A stretch of DNA of 64,000 nucleotides from Ignelater luminosus (Eukaryota; Arthropoda; Insecta; Coleoptera; Elateridae), in NCBI GenBank assembly GCA_011009095.1, contig VTPC01004874.1:49825-113824 (forward strand), in the 5' to 3' direction. The stretch's first letter is position 1, and each line of letters opens with the position of its first letter. Under the pieces are notes generated by a model. The model ran no database searches and was not told where the DNA came from. It saw only the letters and a program-made list of their open reading frames with translations. Positions 47,101 through 57,639 of this stretch are shown piece after piece. The position numbers were made by a program, and so were the translations under genes.

Positions 47101-50100
47101 GATTATAAAGATCGATTATACAAAGCCAAAATTACAAGTTGGAATGATACAGATCATGCAGTTGGAACTGTTATAGCGGAGTTAGGAAAAGTAGGAGAAT
47201 TATCAACAGAGATAAAAGCTACCATTGTTGAAAACGATTTAGATACTGTATCCTTTCCAAAAGAATCTCTTGAAGGTGTTTCTATTACGGACGAAGCATT
47301 CTCCTCAGAGCTGGAATGCAGGGAAGATTTAAGAAAAGAATGTATCTTTACAATAGATCCCTTGTCGACGCATGATATAGATGATGCTATGTCCTGCAAA
47401 AAGCTAGATAATGGGAATTTCGAAGTTGGTGTTCATATTTCCGATGTGGCATTTTATTTAAAAGAAGGCACCACTTTAGATCAAGTGATTAGTAAAAAAG
47501 CCACGTCAGCATATTTAATCAATCAAGTATTACACATGTTACCAAAAGAATTGCGTTCAACATGCTCTCTTTTACCGGGATTGGACAAACTTACAATTTC
47601 AATCTTTTGGGAAATGACACTTACTGGTAGAATTATAAAACAACACTTTGCCCGATCTGTGATAAATTCGTGTTGTCAGCTTGCTTATGAGCATGCCCAA
47701 AGATTTATTGAAAATCCATTGTATGTATTCCAAGATGATTCAATATCAATATTTGGTGATTTTACATGTAAAGATTTAAGTAGAGCTATTAACTATTTAC
47801 ATATGATTGCGACAAATCTAAGAAGGCAACGTTTTGAGAATGGTGCCTTGCAGATGTGGGACACAAAACTAGATTTTAAGCTCGACAAAGAAACCGGAGA
47901 ACCTTCTGGATTTAATATGTATGAAAGCAAGGAAGCAAATAAATTGATTGAGGAATTTATGATATTGGCTAATCAAACTGTTGCCCAAAAAATAATCGAT
48001 TCGTTTCCAAATTATGCATTCTTACGTTGTCATGATCCAGCTGATCAAAATACACTAGAAACCGCGTGTAAGCTCCTAAAAGGGTCTGGCATTAAATTGG
48101 ATGTTTCTTCGTCATGGGCACTTCAAAATAGCATTTGGGAATTGAAAGAAGGTGAGCAAAGTTAAATTTATTAATTTTCTTCTTTACAGCGAACAAAAAT
48201 TGCGCTAATTCTCTTTATCTAAATAACTGAGAAGAAGCGCTTCGTGCTATTTTTATTGAACGCGCAGCTACATTTCTTGTCGTTTTTTTCATAACTTATG
48301 AATCAATTAAGCGATCATTAATGGGGCTATCGGTGTTGCACTTTATGCTGATTTCTCTAACCTTTTTAGCATGTTTTAAGATCTTTGTTCAAGCCAAAAC
48401 AGCTTTGGCCGCTCTCGGTCGGAAACCTAGGGGACGTTATGGTAAGTTAAAGAGCCATGGGGGAAGTAATCCACGTTATCTTTCATTTTCTTAAGTTTTG
48501 TTAACGAAAGCTTTGGCAAGACCAATAAAAAATTGAAGCTGTTGAAATCAATGCCGCATTTTGCAAGAATGTGTCTTTGACAGTTTGGCAGGTTGAGTTT
48601 CTTTAAAACTATAATGCCAGTTACTTGAAAAACTGTTCAGTATTGGTAGTAGACTACCGCTCTACTTACTAATATTATTAAAACCCCCATTAACAAATAA
48701 ACTTTGACTTTATACTGTTCTTCATCAGGTGCGTCATTTACTTCAACTTCTCATGTATCTTTTTATTGATTGGAAAACATGATAAACCATTCGTTCTCCT
48801 ATTCTCAGTACCCTTAATTTGCTAAACTGTGTAAGTGAAACCACTTAGAAAAAATACCAATCTTTGCAGTTGCCTGGTTGCCATAGTAATACAGTAAAAT
48901 TAGCTCAAAAATTGACTGAACCCGAACATCTAAAAAAAAGTTCTACCCCGCGCCAAATTGTTCTGTACCCTCCTCTTAGTAAGTGATAAAAAGTTACACC
49001 GCATAGAACGTCGGATTGGAGTGGAGGGGGGTAGAAAGGGGGCGAAATGGTCTTTTTCAACAGTCTTTCGTAAATAGCCAAAAGTTTGTGGTATACCAAA
49101 TTAATCTACATTAGATTTCAAACACAAATAAACTTATACATTTTTGTGCTGCGGACGACGGTTACGGAGGTATGGAGGGAGGACAATGTCATTATTTCCC
49201 AGTTTGGAAAAAAAGTTATGAAATCGTAATTTTCGCTTCTCTTTCTATCATTTTATTCTTGCAGTCTTTTAGTATAGTTACGAGGGACCAAGGCTGGGCT
49301 TGAGGGGGACAGAACGAGGCCAGGCAAAGGTTAGGAGCCCTTTTACTTTGCGTTTGTAGGAGATGACGAAATATGTATTGATACTCTGTGTAAATAAAGG
49401 TAGTGAACTCATTTATCTGACCAGAAAGAGGGTTGATAAAATTATACAGTGCAGTTACATTCGGGGGGATGGAGTGAAAGATACGTTTATGAAGGATACC
49501 TCTCTCCTAATGCATCGTAAATGCCGAGAAAGATATATATTGCGTCCAAAGCCGCCAAAAGAGAGGGAGGATGTTCCTGCAAAAGTGTCTCGTATTTCAT
49601 TCGACTTCAAAACCTTATGTTTTTTGTGTGGTCGTAGCTGTATAGATTTCAGTAAATTCAGGAAACCAGTCCAGGGAAAGTAGAGTTTAGTTGAGAAAAT
49701 GGAATTTATCGACAGCGTTTGGGGTGTAGCAGCTAACAGACAAGACTCTCGGGAGCAAGAGGTGCTTGTTAGGGTTTCTCAAGTCGGAGACCTCATTAGT
49801 TCTGATGGGAGATACCACTAGTATTGCTACACAAGGTTTCGGAAACCAGGTACATCAAAACCAGGAAAAGAAATAACAAAAGGAGGGTCAACCTTTGATA
49901 CCTATCAAGAAAATGGGTTTAACCGATTATGTGATTATTTGGAGGAGAATGACGAATGAATTGAAATTTATTTAACTAAATTCTGAACTTGAGCCATATA
50001 CTGACATTCTTTGAAAAGAAAACGGATCCAGAGTTATTGGAGTGGTATTTATTTTGCAGAATTAACTGGGAAAAGAAATGTTTGTTTAACTGGAACAGCC

Positions 50101-53100
50101 TCCAATATTTTATCAGACAACTGGTACAATAATCGGAATAAGAACGATAAAGCACCGGAAGAATTGAAAGAACTGCAGCTGCTTTTATTCGCCGAGAAGT
50201 GAAATCTCGAAGTTACGACTACTCACAGTTTTCAACTATTGATAAAATTGCAAGTGAAGGTGCTAGCCTAGTTCTAGCATTGCTCTGGGTGCTAATATCT
50301 GAAATTATCAAGCCTACTTCTAGACGACAATCACCCGAGAAGATAAAAAGGACTAATGAATAATGACAGAAAAACTACTACCATCTGTCACAGCATAATT
50401 GGGTCATTTGTGTTCCCTGTCCAACTCGAGACAGCCGGAAGAAAGGAAGAGGAATCATAGCATCAACTATTGCGACGTGAGTTAACTTCATGCCAACCTG
50501 CTTTAGGATAGTTCAATCAGTGGAAGAATTTGCAGGAATTCGTGGCGCTTCTTCAGATTAGCATGTTGAGCTGCGTGAGGCAAATCAGAAGCGAAATTCC
50601 AAAGATTTGCAAACTTCCATTCCTTGGCTTGAAGAACACAACCCCTTTAGGAAACCCCCTGACTTGTCTTTGTTATCAACAGGGGTTGTGGCAGATGATA
50701 AGGTAAATTTTGATGAGGCTTTTTAAATTGGAGCAATAGTGTTGGAAATGATTGAGGGGAGAATTCAGTGACATACACTTAAAGAGAAAGTTAGCTGTGA
50801 AATCTTTTGCAACCATCACCCAAGCAATGATACTGTATGTGTAAACCCTGACACGCTTGTACACCGTATGGTGTGCACAGTAAGGACAGATAAGCAGCTG
50901 GCAAACATCTTCAAATACGAATTATGTGCTTATCCTCCATCCCTGTTTGCCGAATCTGGTTGGATGAGGAAGGGTAGTAAATCTTTAATAATCAAAGTGT
51001 TAGTACCTGCAGCAGATGAACCATCGGCATCACAGACCCAGGAGGATCGCGTATTATTTCCTCCATCGTGTTTGCTGGCAACGCCCAGCTACCTTCAAAC
51101 AGATTTGTTAGCAATACACTGGTTGTCATTTCTCATTATGGAGAAGCTACTGTATAAGCGGAAGAAAACAGCACAAAAGATGAAGAACATTTGCGCAGAT
51201 CTCGCACTAGTAGAAATGTTGAAGTGAATGTAAAAGATGCAATTAATGTCTCTCTTTCACTAGCAGAATTTCTTGCTAATGGTAAGAATAAGATGGAACT
51301 GATTTCTCTCCTCGCAGTTCACTTACAGAAAACTGGTTGCAGAGTTGTTAAAGTGGAAGGTGATGCTGCTACAATGATAGTTCGTACTGCAATTGAGGAA
51401 TCAGAGAAAGGACTAGAAGCTATCGTGATTGATGATAGCACTGATTTAGTGTCTTGTTGATTGTTCATGCTCCAGCCAACAACAAGTTGAAGATGGTCAT
51501 ACCAAAAAATGAATTAAAGAAGAAACATTCTACTGCATTGGAGACATTCACCGTGGAATTGGAGAAATGAAGAATGTTCTCTTGACACTGTATGCTTTCT
51601 CCGGATGTGATACCGTCTAATCAATTTACAACAAGGGAAAAATGGCGCCTTTGAATAACGTGCAATGCAACAAGGAGTTTCGTACAAAGCTACTGACATT
51701 TAACGACCCAAATGCAAACCCACATGGAGTGGTTGATGCTGGTAAGCATTTATTCCTTTCCATATTTGCATCTAAAAATGCAGACAATGTGGATACTCTG
51801 CGCCACCAATGTTACTTGTACGCTATCGCAAAGCAGCCTATACATACCATGTTCAAGTTGGCTACACTTTCTCCCACTGTAGCGGCTGCACAACAACACT
51901 CGTGTAGAGTTTACTAGCAAGTACAGCATTAGCCAATGTGAAGAAAGATCCGCTAAGTGGGATTGGAAAAAGATTGGTGGCTATCTTCATCCTATTACTG
52001 CCACAAACGCTGCTGTTCCTGAAGACTTACTCCCTCATTGTTTGAAATTGCAAGGACGAATGTGTCCAAAACTGCGAGTATCGGAAGAGTGGCCTGAACT
52101 GCTCCAACATGTGCAGGAATTACTCAGGACCTGGGTGCGTCAACAGAGATTCACTGATTATTGACAATGATATAGATAAAAAAAGACCTTCAAAATGAAC
52201 AAGAGAAAGACGATAACGCGTTTCCTGAAGACTGCTGATTTGCTTAATTCTTAAGTTGTACATAATTATCATAATTTCGTTTAAGAATATTGAAGTTTCC
52301 ATTTTTATAACAAAGACAGCAATATATTTTGTTGTTAATCTTACTTCATCTTCCTACTTATAAACTTCTTTTTTGTTGTCATAAAAGGACAATATACAAT
52401 GACTAGTGGAAAAGAGGAAAATATGATATACTAGAGAAATATAGGTAGAGTCAACTATCTGTGGATGTTTGGGTTTTACCTTAATTTTACTATACTATAG
52501 GTGGAATACCTTTATTTTTCCAAACAATGCCGAAAAAGGCTTGCGGTCTGAACAAAGAATGAATTGATTTGATTTAAAAATTTTTATAACTATTTCATAC
52601 CCCAATAAACTGCAAGTGCCTCTTTATGTGTTACTGTGTAATTTAGTTCAGCCTTATTTAATATTCTAGATGCAAAGCTACTGGTTCTAACTTTTTTAAA
52701 TGTTGCACCCAGTTCCTTCCGGTAACAACTATATCACATATAAAATTAATAGTGCGCTTTGCATCTTGCAATGTTCTTTCGAAACCATCTTGAAATACTA
52801 AGCAAACTAGCTTTGTCCCATATGGTAATAAGTGGAGTGTCGAGAAATGTAATAATCAACCCGGGAGTGAGGTTTTCGGCACGTCTCATCATGACAGAGG
52901 GCGGCTGTTTGTGTTTCTTTTTGAGTTTTTTGAGCGAAAGGGGAGCTGGGGTCCTGAGGATACCGAGAACGTGCTTTTTGTTTTGTTCCACAGTCCTACT
53001 CACGTAGCGACCCTTCATAAATTCGAGGGGCGCATCTACAGAGAGAATTTCCGCGCTGTCGTAGACTTCTTCCAAAGGGTAGAAGCACTCCAGGCAGAAA

Positions 53101-56100
53101 ATCGTCCTGCAGATGACGCTCTTTTTCTGTCGGAGTCTTCTGATCGCATATGGCGGTGCGGAAACGAAAACGATGGATCGGTAGTCGATTACGGGTCTGA
53201 TGAAGGTTTTGTATGTATGTAGCAGCGTCCGGGAGTGGGCTCTGTGCTGCCTCACAACGTTCAGGCAGCGCTTCGCGTTCCATCTCAGCGTGTGGGTGAA
53301 AGTGATGCCAAGATACATGACGGATGGTAAAAGCTGGAGGTGCAAGCCCTACAGTTCCAGGCGGACGTCATCGGGGTCAAATCTGGCTGTATGGGTATAG
53401 CTGCACTGGCGACATAACTAGAATGACGTTGGTTTTCTGAGGGTTCGGTCTGATTCTCCATTCTCGCAACCAAATCTCCACGCGTCATAGTTCGTACGCC
53501 AGAATTCTCAATACCTCGGCAGAGCTTCTAAACATCACCTACAGGGCCATGTCGTCTGCGAATTGGGAGAAGCGGACCTCGGGCTCTTCGGCACGAGAGA
53601 TGTCGTAGTAGTAAAAGATGAATAAGAGGAGGGGAAGATGGACTCTTGGGGTACACCGGATTGCGGTCGTAACCTGGTGCACTCGCACGCAGCGTTGGCG
53701 AGCGGATAGATAGCTGCTAATTAACCGGACGAAGCAGGCGGGAATCTTGGCGGCTCGGAGCTTAAAGAGAAGCCCCTCGTGCCAGACCTTATCGAAGGTC
53801 CTCTCGATGTCGAAAAACGTGGCCGTTATGCAACGTCGAGAGTTGAAGGCTAGCGAGACGTCGGTGTGGAGACGGAGAATAGGTTCCGTAGTGGATCTGC
53901 CAGGACGGAGTCTGGACTGATGCTCTGGGGAGAGATTGTGAGCATCTAAGTGTGCTTGAAGTCTATTTTTCAACATACTCTCGAATACTTTGCCTAGAAC
54001 GTTGAAAAAGGAAATAGGTCGGTAAGTTGGGTTGGTGCGATGCTTTACTGTTTTGTGGATTATGCCGACGGTTGCCTCCTTCCAAGCGAAAGGGAAGTAT
54101 CCCCAGCAAAGGCAGCAGTCCAATATGAGGGTAAGTAGAGCTGTGGCTGTAGGTGGCAGGTGTCGGAGGACTTTTCTCGTGAAACGTACGCCTCGACTGT
54201 TTTCTTCTCGAGGATGGGACTGATGTCTGGGAGGAGGCCCTGGGGATCCGGAGGTGGGACGTGGAGGCGGGAAGCGATGTCGAGATCGAGGCGGACATCA
54301 TAGCTGACTCTACGGAGGGCTTGATTATCAAATAGTGGATCGTTCGGAGGTTGATTGAGTTCTTCCAGGACATCGGTAAAGATATTCGCCTTGTCCATAG
54401 GTTCGGCTATTATGTTGTCGTTTTGGTTTAGATGGGATTCCTGGGTAGCTTTTTATCCAGTAAAAACTTTGAGTTTCTGCCAAAATCCGGCTCGAACAAG
54501 CAGTCGACCAGCGCTCCTCCTTTATCCGGATCAAATTCCGGCGGACGATAGCACCGAGTCAGTTCGACTGTGTTTTTACCACTGGATTCGTAAGTGCGGA
54601 TATATATGCTCTGTATACTCGTCGTGTTTCGCAAATGATTTTGCGAAGGAAAGCGGGCAGAGGAGGCCGCCTGGGATTGACGGTCCTCTCGGGTACGGAT
54701 GTTTGCACAGCTTCTTGGATTAGTGAGGTTACCTGTTCGACGATGGCTTTGATGTCTTTGACTCTGTCTAGGAATAAAACTTTGGAACTCTTCCCAGCGG
54801 GCGTTGATCCAGTACCTGATGGTGCAATGAGCGTTCTGGGGAATCTAGACTTGAAATAGAGTGGAGTCGGTGACAAGTGCCAGATGGTCGGAGGCGATAG
54901 GAGTTGGCAACAATAGCCGGGATTTCAAAATGTGCGGCTGGTAGATGGTGGCAGCGCTGACGTGTGGGTGCGGCGACTGTTGAGGAATCTGGAAATCGCT
55001 GATGGGCAACCTGCGAAGCCGTCAAGGGCCAGTCCGGCTCGGCTGCCAGTACTGCACTTGCAAAAGATCCGAAACTCGGACAGGGACAAGAAGTGTGACT
55101 TTCTTATATGGGTTTCGTACATGGCGAGGGTGTAAATGTGGTCCGCGAAGGCCAAATTTTCAACAAGCGGGTTTTTAAGGAGTAGAGTTTAAAAGGATAC
55201 GTGGACCAGGTTTCCAGAGTAAAATGCTTTGACCCAGACCAAATAACTGGATGATGGTGGGAAACAGGACATTATGGCTGCAGTCACATTGGTTCAGGAA
55301 GAGGTTAAGGAACGAGATGACAAGAAAGGATAGGAAATTCTGGATGCGGAATGTGGAGGGTTCGTTGGCGGGTGCTCCACCACTAGATCTGGTAGACTCT
55401 CCATTCTATTCTAAGCACTTTATCAGAATATATTTAATAAGCTGTATTGCTTTCTTTTTGAAATAACGTGGATTCTCTTGTCGTTGGCTCTTAAACCAAT
55501 ATATCTTCTAGATCTAGAAGAACCACATTTTTTCTTAGTCACCACCACCTGGCTAGTATATTCCCAGCTGCATGGCTCGACCTTAAACCATTCTCCCACT
55601 TGATCATCCACTATCTTAGTATTCAGCATACTTGTTCATCATTTTGAAATTTTTCTTTTTTAATCTCAGAAATACTTACTCTACTTTTAGCTAATGACAA
55701 CTTTTACTTCATTCAAAATTCCAAAGCCAAGTATAACTTGTATTGCCATAACTTTATCTTGAGCTACGTAAACCAGCTTTGAAAACTCGTGATCGTCCAT
55801 TATTTCTTCCGTTTGAAAGGATCGTAAAGTACCTGAGTTGCCAAAGCAATTTAAAACTACGTCGAATGTTTGAAAATTGAAGCACTAAGTCTTTCATGAA
55901 TAATACCTGATTGTATAGGATTGACTTGACTACCAATGCCGGTTTCTATAAGTGATTTGACCCGAACGGTATAGATCTTCATACTCTCATACCTGGTTGC
56001 AGAAAGCAAAATTGAATCAAATGATCAAGTTAATCCAGAATTAGAGTCCCTATACAAGTGGCAATCTGAAAGGGCTGTGTGTATTCTTCACACGACCCAA

Positions 56101-57244
56101 TCTGTTAGGTCTGTTGAAATGAACTCGAAGCTAAATAGCTTTCTGGGGCATTATTAACATTATCGTAAAATAACTAATTGGTTTAATTAATTGATGACAA
56201 ATAAAATGGGAATATGTGAATCACAAATGCAAGCAAAAGCGGTTACCAGATCAACCCGCTTCTTTTTTACGTGCCCTTAGAAATTTTTTCTTCTTTTATC
56301 TTGGACTTCTCTTTCTTGTCAGTCGTTCATTCCAGGTTTTTCTGGGTTGGATACGTTTTGCTTTTGTAGACTTGCTTTTATTATATACCTACTTAATAGT
56401 AAGAGTCACATCTCGTTCTTTTGCATAAGTGACATTAAAACCATTTATAGAAATGATCGGCGTTACAGCTTGTACCATTATTTTAGATCCTTTAAAAATG
56501 GCATTAGTAAACCGTTTTGTGGTAAAAGCCATGAGTAGAGCTCGATATGTCTGTGCTCAAGATACCAAAAACAAGCAGGAATTTTTCCATTACGCTCTTA
56601 ATCTACCAGCCTATACCCATTTTACTTCACCGATTAGACGATACGCAGATATTGTTGTTCATCGACTTCTTGAAGCCAGTTTAGGTAATATAAGACTTAT
56701 TTACTTATGCAAGTTATTAACTGAATCAATAAAATTTTAGGTTATACTGGGAAACGTTTTTGGAAAACCAAACATTTGGTGGCAGTTGCAAAACAATGTA
56801 ACAAACAAAAATGGAGTGCAAAATGTGCTGAAGAAGAATGTAATGATTTGTATTTGGCACACTATATAGAAAACAATCAACCATTTATTGCAGATGCCAT
56901 TGTAATTAATGTCACTAAAAAATTTTTTACCATTTTAGTTGGTGCTACTGGTAGTATTATTTCGTTGTATCCAGAAGTACGTACTGTATACAAAATGTGT
57001 TTGATTTAATTTTGTTGAGTGTGTACAATAATAATACACATCATTAATTTATTTGCAGAAGATGGGTGAGAACGTGAAATATTCTCTATGGCGAACCAAA
57101 ACTAGAAAGGAGTGCAACCTAGTAATTCCAGATACTAATTCAGCCAATGGATTAAAAATGTATGACATGCATTTATGTACTGTCCTCAGAGTAAAAATCT
57201 TTCGTAAAGGAAAAACAAGTAAACTGGATGCAACATTGTTGTAA
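38193..57244 (+). CDS. Dis3l2: DIS3L2-like 3'-5' exoribonuclease, complete, seven coding exons
   Basis: RNase II/RNB-family exonuclease; DIS3L2 degrades 3'-uridylated RNA in the cytoplasm independently of the exosome. Exons: 38193-38237, 38294-38401, 46547-46906, 46957-48151, 56487-56684, 56741-56976 and 57059-57244. All have GT-AG borders and join in phase into 775 codons. No PIN domain precedes the cold-shock domains, which separates it from DIS3/DIS3L1. Cold-shock/OB regions span residues about 70-290. The RNB domain begins with IDPLSTHDIDDA, giving the acidic tetrad D305, D311, D313 and D314, all present. YTHFTSPIRRYADIVVHR (612-629) closes the catalytic site, and an S1-like C-terminus follows (about 655-775). 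Exon 5 could instead start at 56469, adding six in-frame codons; I prefer 56487 because it aligns better with the family. Introns 1, 3, 5 and 6 are 50-82 nt, while introns 2 and 4 are transposon-filled (8.1 and 8.3 kb). Confidence 0.93.
38428..38458. repeat. left terminal repeat at the start of DIS3L2 intron 2
   Basis: TATACTGGGTGATTTTTAAT and eleven more bases match the reverse complement of 46493-46523 at 28 of 31 positions. It begins 27 nt after the donor of exon 2. Confidence 0.85.
40075..40170 (+). promoter_or_regulatory. stress-type promoter: CRE, heat-shock element, TATA
   Basis: TGACGTCA at 40075-40082 and TGACGTAA at 40086-40093 are CRE/ATF sites. 40101-40135 is an array of pentamers: TTC at 40107, 40117 and 40127 exactly 10 bp apart, with GAA or near-GAA triplets (GAA, tag, AGA, GAG) at 40102, 40112, 40122 and 40132, the layout of a heat-shock element. 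TATAAACTGG and TATATAAG follow at 40151 and 40161. This is inside the Ginger-like transposon and reads toward the ORF at 40491. Confidence 0.6.
40491..40733 (+). CDS. 80-residue ORF downstream of the stress-like promoter in the Ginger-like element
   Basis: MSFRKSSSSTEKNKETWTKN..., then KKHVIGRCKFLGSTAEERGQ, ending VELKAL. Upstream, a leader exon could run from about 40190 to 40320 and splice (CTCTCG|GTAATT) to an acceptor at 40472/40473 (TTTAATATGTAG), 18 nt before the ATG. The VIGRCKFLG segment recalls a short domain seen in insect repeat-encoded proteins, but I cannot name a function. It may be a first ORF of the element or a captured fragment. Confidence 0.4.
   Translation: MSFRKSSSSTEKNKETWTKNLVQFQSPSKRGKVAIYEAPLIKRTRMALKKHVIGRCKFLGSTAEERGQRIGLIAVELKAL
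40913..41257 (+). pseudogene. C-terminal tail of the KRBA2-like integrase
   Basis: Frame gives INKTDDGLYQLGTKQEVVKS, LYSRSQFTVCQKGFLDIKDV and a C-terminal Cys cluster (KKICETMKCLCIKKNTLCSS then KCHSSLLCKNK) with a stop at 41255-41257. The preceding frame, in 40815-40912, contains AERMLKECDKKFPSVFVG. A frameshift near 40940 separates them. The Cys cluster resembles a CXC-type zinc domain. Confidence 0.7.
41940..42110 (-). pseudogene. helix-turn-helix fragment of a Tc1/mariner-like transposase (DUF4817-like)
   Basis: Minus strand reads GEALQDATVAARLYAERFPN, then RRHSTSSTFLSLIQEHISRA. The pattern A-xxY-xRFPNRR-P---TF--L---L is the first DNA-binding domain of the same transposase family as 13689-15290. 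No catalytic part is attached. Confidence 0.55.
42158..42630 (-). pseudogene. BEL/Pao integrase zinc-finger fragment
   Basis: Minus strand: LTIEKLVKASNVLTKICQTK (42600-42540), then VDEYRILRVGGRLHRLHLS, then HPILLDRRHCFTRLTIEYEH and KLLHAGPQLLLDTIRQTYWP. The L-VGGRL and H-KLLHAG...TYWP blocks are diagnostic of BEL/Pao. One or more frameshifts. It lies in DIS3L2 intron 2. Confidence 0.8.
42900..45160 (+). mobile_element. RTE-like LINE, 5' truncated, with TAAG-rich tail
   Basis: Begins in the end of the endonuclease (VKVSRKADRGSYYYLVNLDL). The linker is lysine-rich. The RT starts in open frame 43394-43954 (FGKAPGIDNITPEMIKQMGE, YKKGDKEDCNNYRGITLTSI). Frameshifts break the palm region. The thumb shows MRFLRRIENKTKRENIRNET and the C-terminus IEEGQLRWFGHMCRMSNDSL (44863-44922). 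The 3' end reads GGCTTAAGGTAAATGAGTAAGTAAG, a simple-repeat tail of this LINE group. It sits in DIS3L2 intron 2 in the same orientation as the gene. Confidence 0.82.
45163..45655 (-). pseudogene. Ty3/gypsy gag fragment
   Basis: Minus strand from ATG 45655 (MSTGVESGENSGSQKSVTQL), through FNMNISHFDPQVGPD, one frameshift, YKTLKNKLPPNTVSQFTFAD, LKGHYSPTHEVISETFKFYS, CKQNEGESLIKFITDLKRLS and CEFGDHLDRALRDQLVVGLR. This is the gypsy gag core. It stops at the LINE tail (45160), so the LINE or a deletion removed the rest. Confidence 0.82.
45660..46492. other. intronic DNA, no supported gene
   Basis: Between the gypsy gag start and the right terminal repeat of intron 2. No open frame or repeat stands out. 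Confidence 0.4.
46493..46523. repeat. right terminal repeat at the end of DIS3L2 intron 2
   Basis: Inverted partner of 38428-38458. It ends 23 nt before the first base of exon 3 (46547). Confidence 0.85.
48152..49350. other. first part of DIS3L2 intron 4, no supported gene
   Basis: Donor GAAG|GTGAGC. A T-rich stretch ending ttctttacag at 48189 looks like a splice acceptor 38 nt in, but the frame behind it stops after 13 codons. 48930-49050 is a GC-rich, repeat-like patch. Confidence 0.4.
49363..52165 (+). pseudogene. decayed copy of a large multi-copy insect protein family, function unknown
   Basis: Successive plus-strand frames: LCFLCGRSCIDFSKF (49608-49652), DLISSDGRYH-YCYTRF (zinc-like N-terminal domain), then KRNVCLTGTASNILSDNWYN near 50060. 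Next come KDAINVSLSLAEFLANGK and VHLQKTGCRVVKVEGDAATM at 51234-51380, FSGCDTV-like near 51600, NKEFRTKLLTFNDPNANPHG and ADNVDTLRHQCYLYAIAKQP at 51670-51840, and WDWKKIGGYLHPI at 51960. This order matches a repetitive insect protein with an SGCDT block and a GGYLxPI C-terminus that I know only as uncharacterised. At least seven breaks. Confidence 0.6.
52166..52589. other. no supported gene
   Basis: AT-rich intronic DNA between the unknown-family relic and the gypsy RT fragment. Confidence 0.4.
52590..52745 (-). pseudogene. Ty3/gypsy RT active-site and RNase H fragment
   Basis: Minus strand begins FICDIVVTGRNWVQHLKKLE, a form of the YLDDIVVTG catalytic block with its first Asp changed to Cys, and continues FASRILNKAELNYTVTHKEA in another frame, the RNase H start. 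The connection domain is missing. The matching upstream pol lies at 55430-55960, beyond the Jockey LINE. Confidence 0.72.
52746..55210 (-). mobile_element. Jockey-type LINE, GC-rich, decayed
   Basis: Minus strand. Endonuclease start at 55170-55080 (LAFADHIYTLAMYETHIRKS) and its end near 54900 (PTIWHLSPTPLYFKSRF). The linker follows, then RT at 54123-53539: AWKEATVGIIHKTVKHRTNP, YRPISFFNVLGKVFESMLKN, FFDIERTFDKVWHEGL and FADDMAL. The C-terminal domain is at 53345-52746: YLGITFTHTLRWNAKR, YKTFIRPVIDYRSIVF and AIRRLRQKKSVICRTI. The middle of the endonuclease and the block between FADDMAL and YLGITF are disturbed. Base composition is clearly more GC-rich than the neighbourhood, which suggests a more recent arrival or a different base bias of the family. 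Confidence 0.87.
55425..55960 (-). pseudogene. Ty3/gypsy protease and RT N-terminal fragment
   Basis: Minus strand: FGNSGTLRSFQTEEIMDDHE, FSKLVYVAQDKVMAIQVILG and FGILNEVKV (protease end, 55840-55690), then WFKVEPCSWEYTSQVVVTKK and KCGSSRSRRYIGLRAND (55595-55480), which equals the SEYASPVVLVKKKDG...DYRxLN start of gypsy RT. The rest of RT appears beyond the LINE at 52745-52590. Confidence 0.7.
55961..56486. other. end of DIS3L2 intron 4
   Basis: Ends with two usable acceptors, gcgttacag at 56468 and ccattattttag at 56486. 56216-56428 is open but pyrimidine-driven and has no motif. Confidence 0.5.
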
Positions 57245-57404
57245 ATAATGTAACGACAAATTCTCAATTTTCTTGTAACATTATTAGCCTACAGTCGTGG
57301 AAGTTCGTGCCAAATGCTATTTTATAATCTAGGAACAATTTTATTATGTATTAATTTCAAGAACTGACTACTTTTTTATAGAAAAATAATTTTATATTTC
57401 GTAA

Positions 57405-57410
57405 AATAAA
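57405..57410 (+). terminator. polyadenylation signal of the DIS3L2-like gene
   Basis: AATAAA 161 nt past the stop codon, the first canonical signal downstream. Confidence 0.7.
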
Positions 57411-57639
57411 GTTAGTATAACTACCTTGAATATATCATACTGCTTTTGAACTTCAGACCTGCAAAAATCTCTAGAGCTTTAAATCATTTTGGATTTCCAA
57501 GAAAATAAATACAACAAGAAACAATAAATGATTGTAAAGCAGAGATGTTTTGAAAAATGACCTGAACTGAAAATTGCCTGTCATAAGTATTTGCTCATCA
57601 AATCTTTTAGTATATTTCATTAAATCCAAGATTAAATTG

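Noticed and set aside
48190..48230. Acceptor-like ttctttacag 38 nt after the DIS3L2 exon 4 donor, suggesting a mini-exon
   Set aside because: The intron would be shorter than any other in the gene, and the frame stops after 13 codons without family similarity; exon 5 at 56487 continues the protein in phase.
52911..53222. Plus-strand frames across 52.7-55.1 kb
   Set aside because: They are antisense shadows of the Jockey LINE; its GC-rich composition keeps all frames open.
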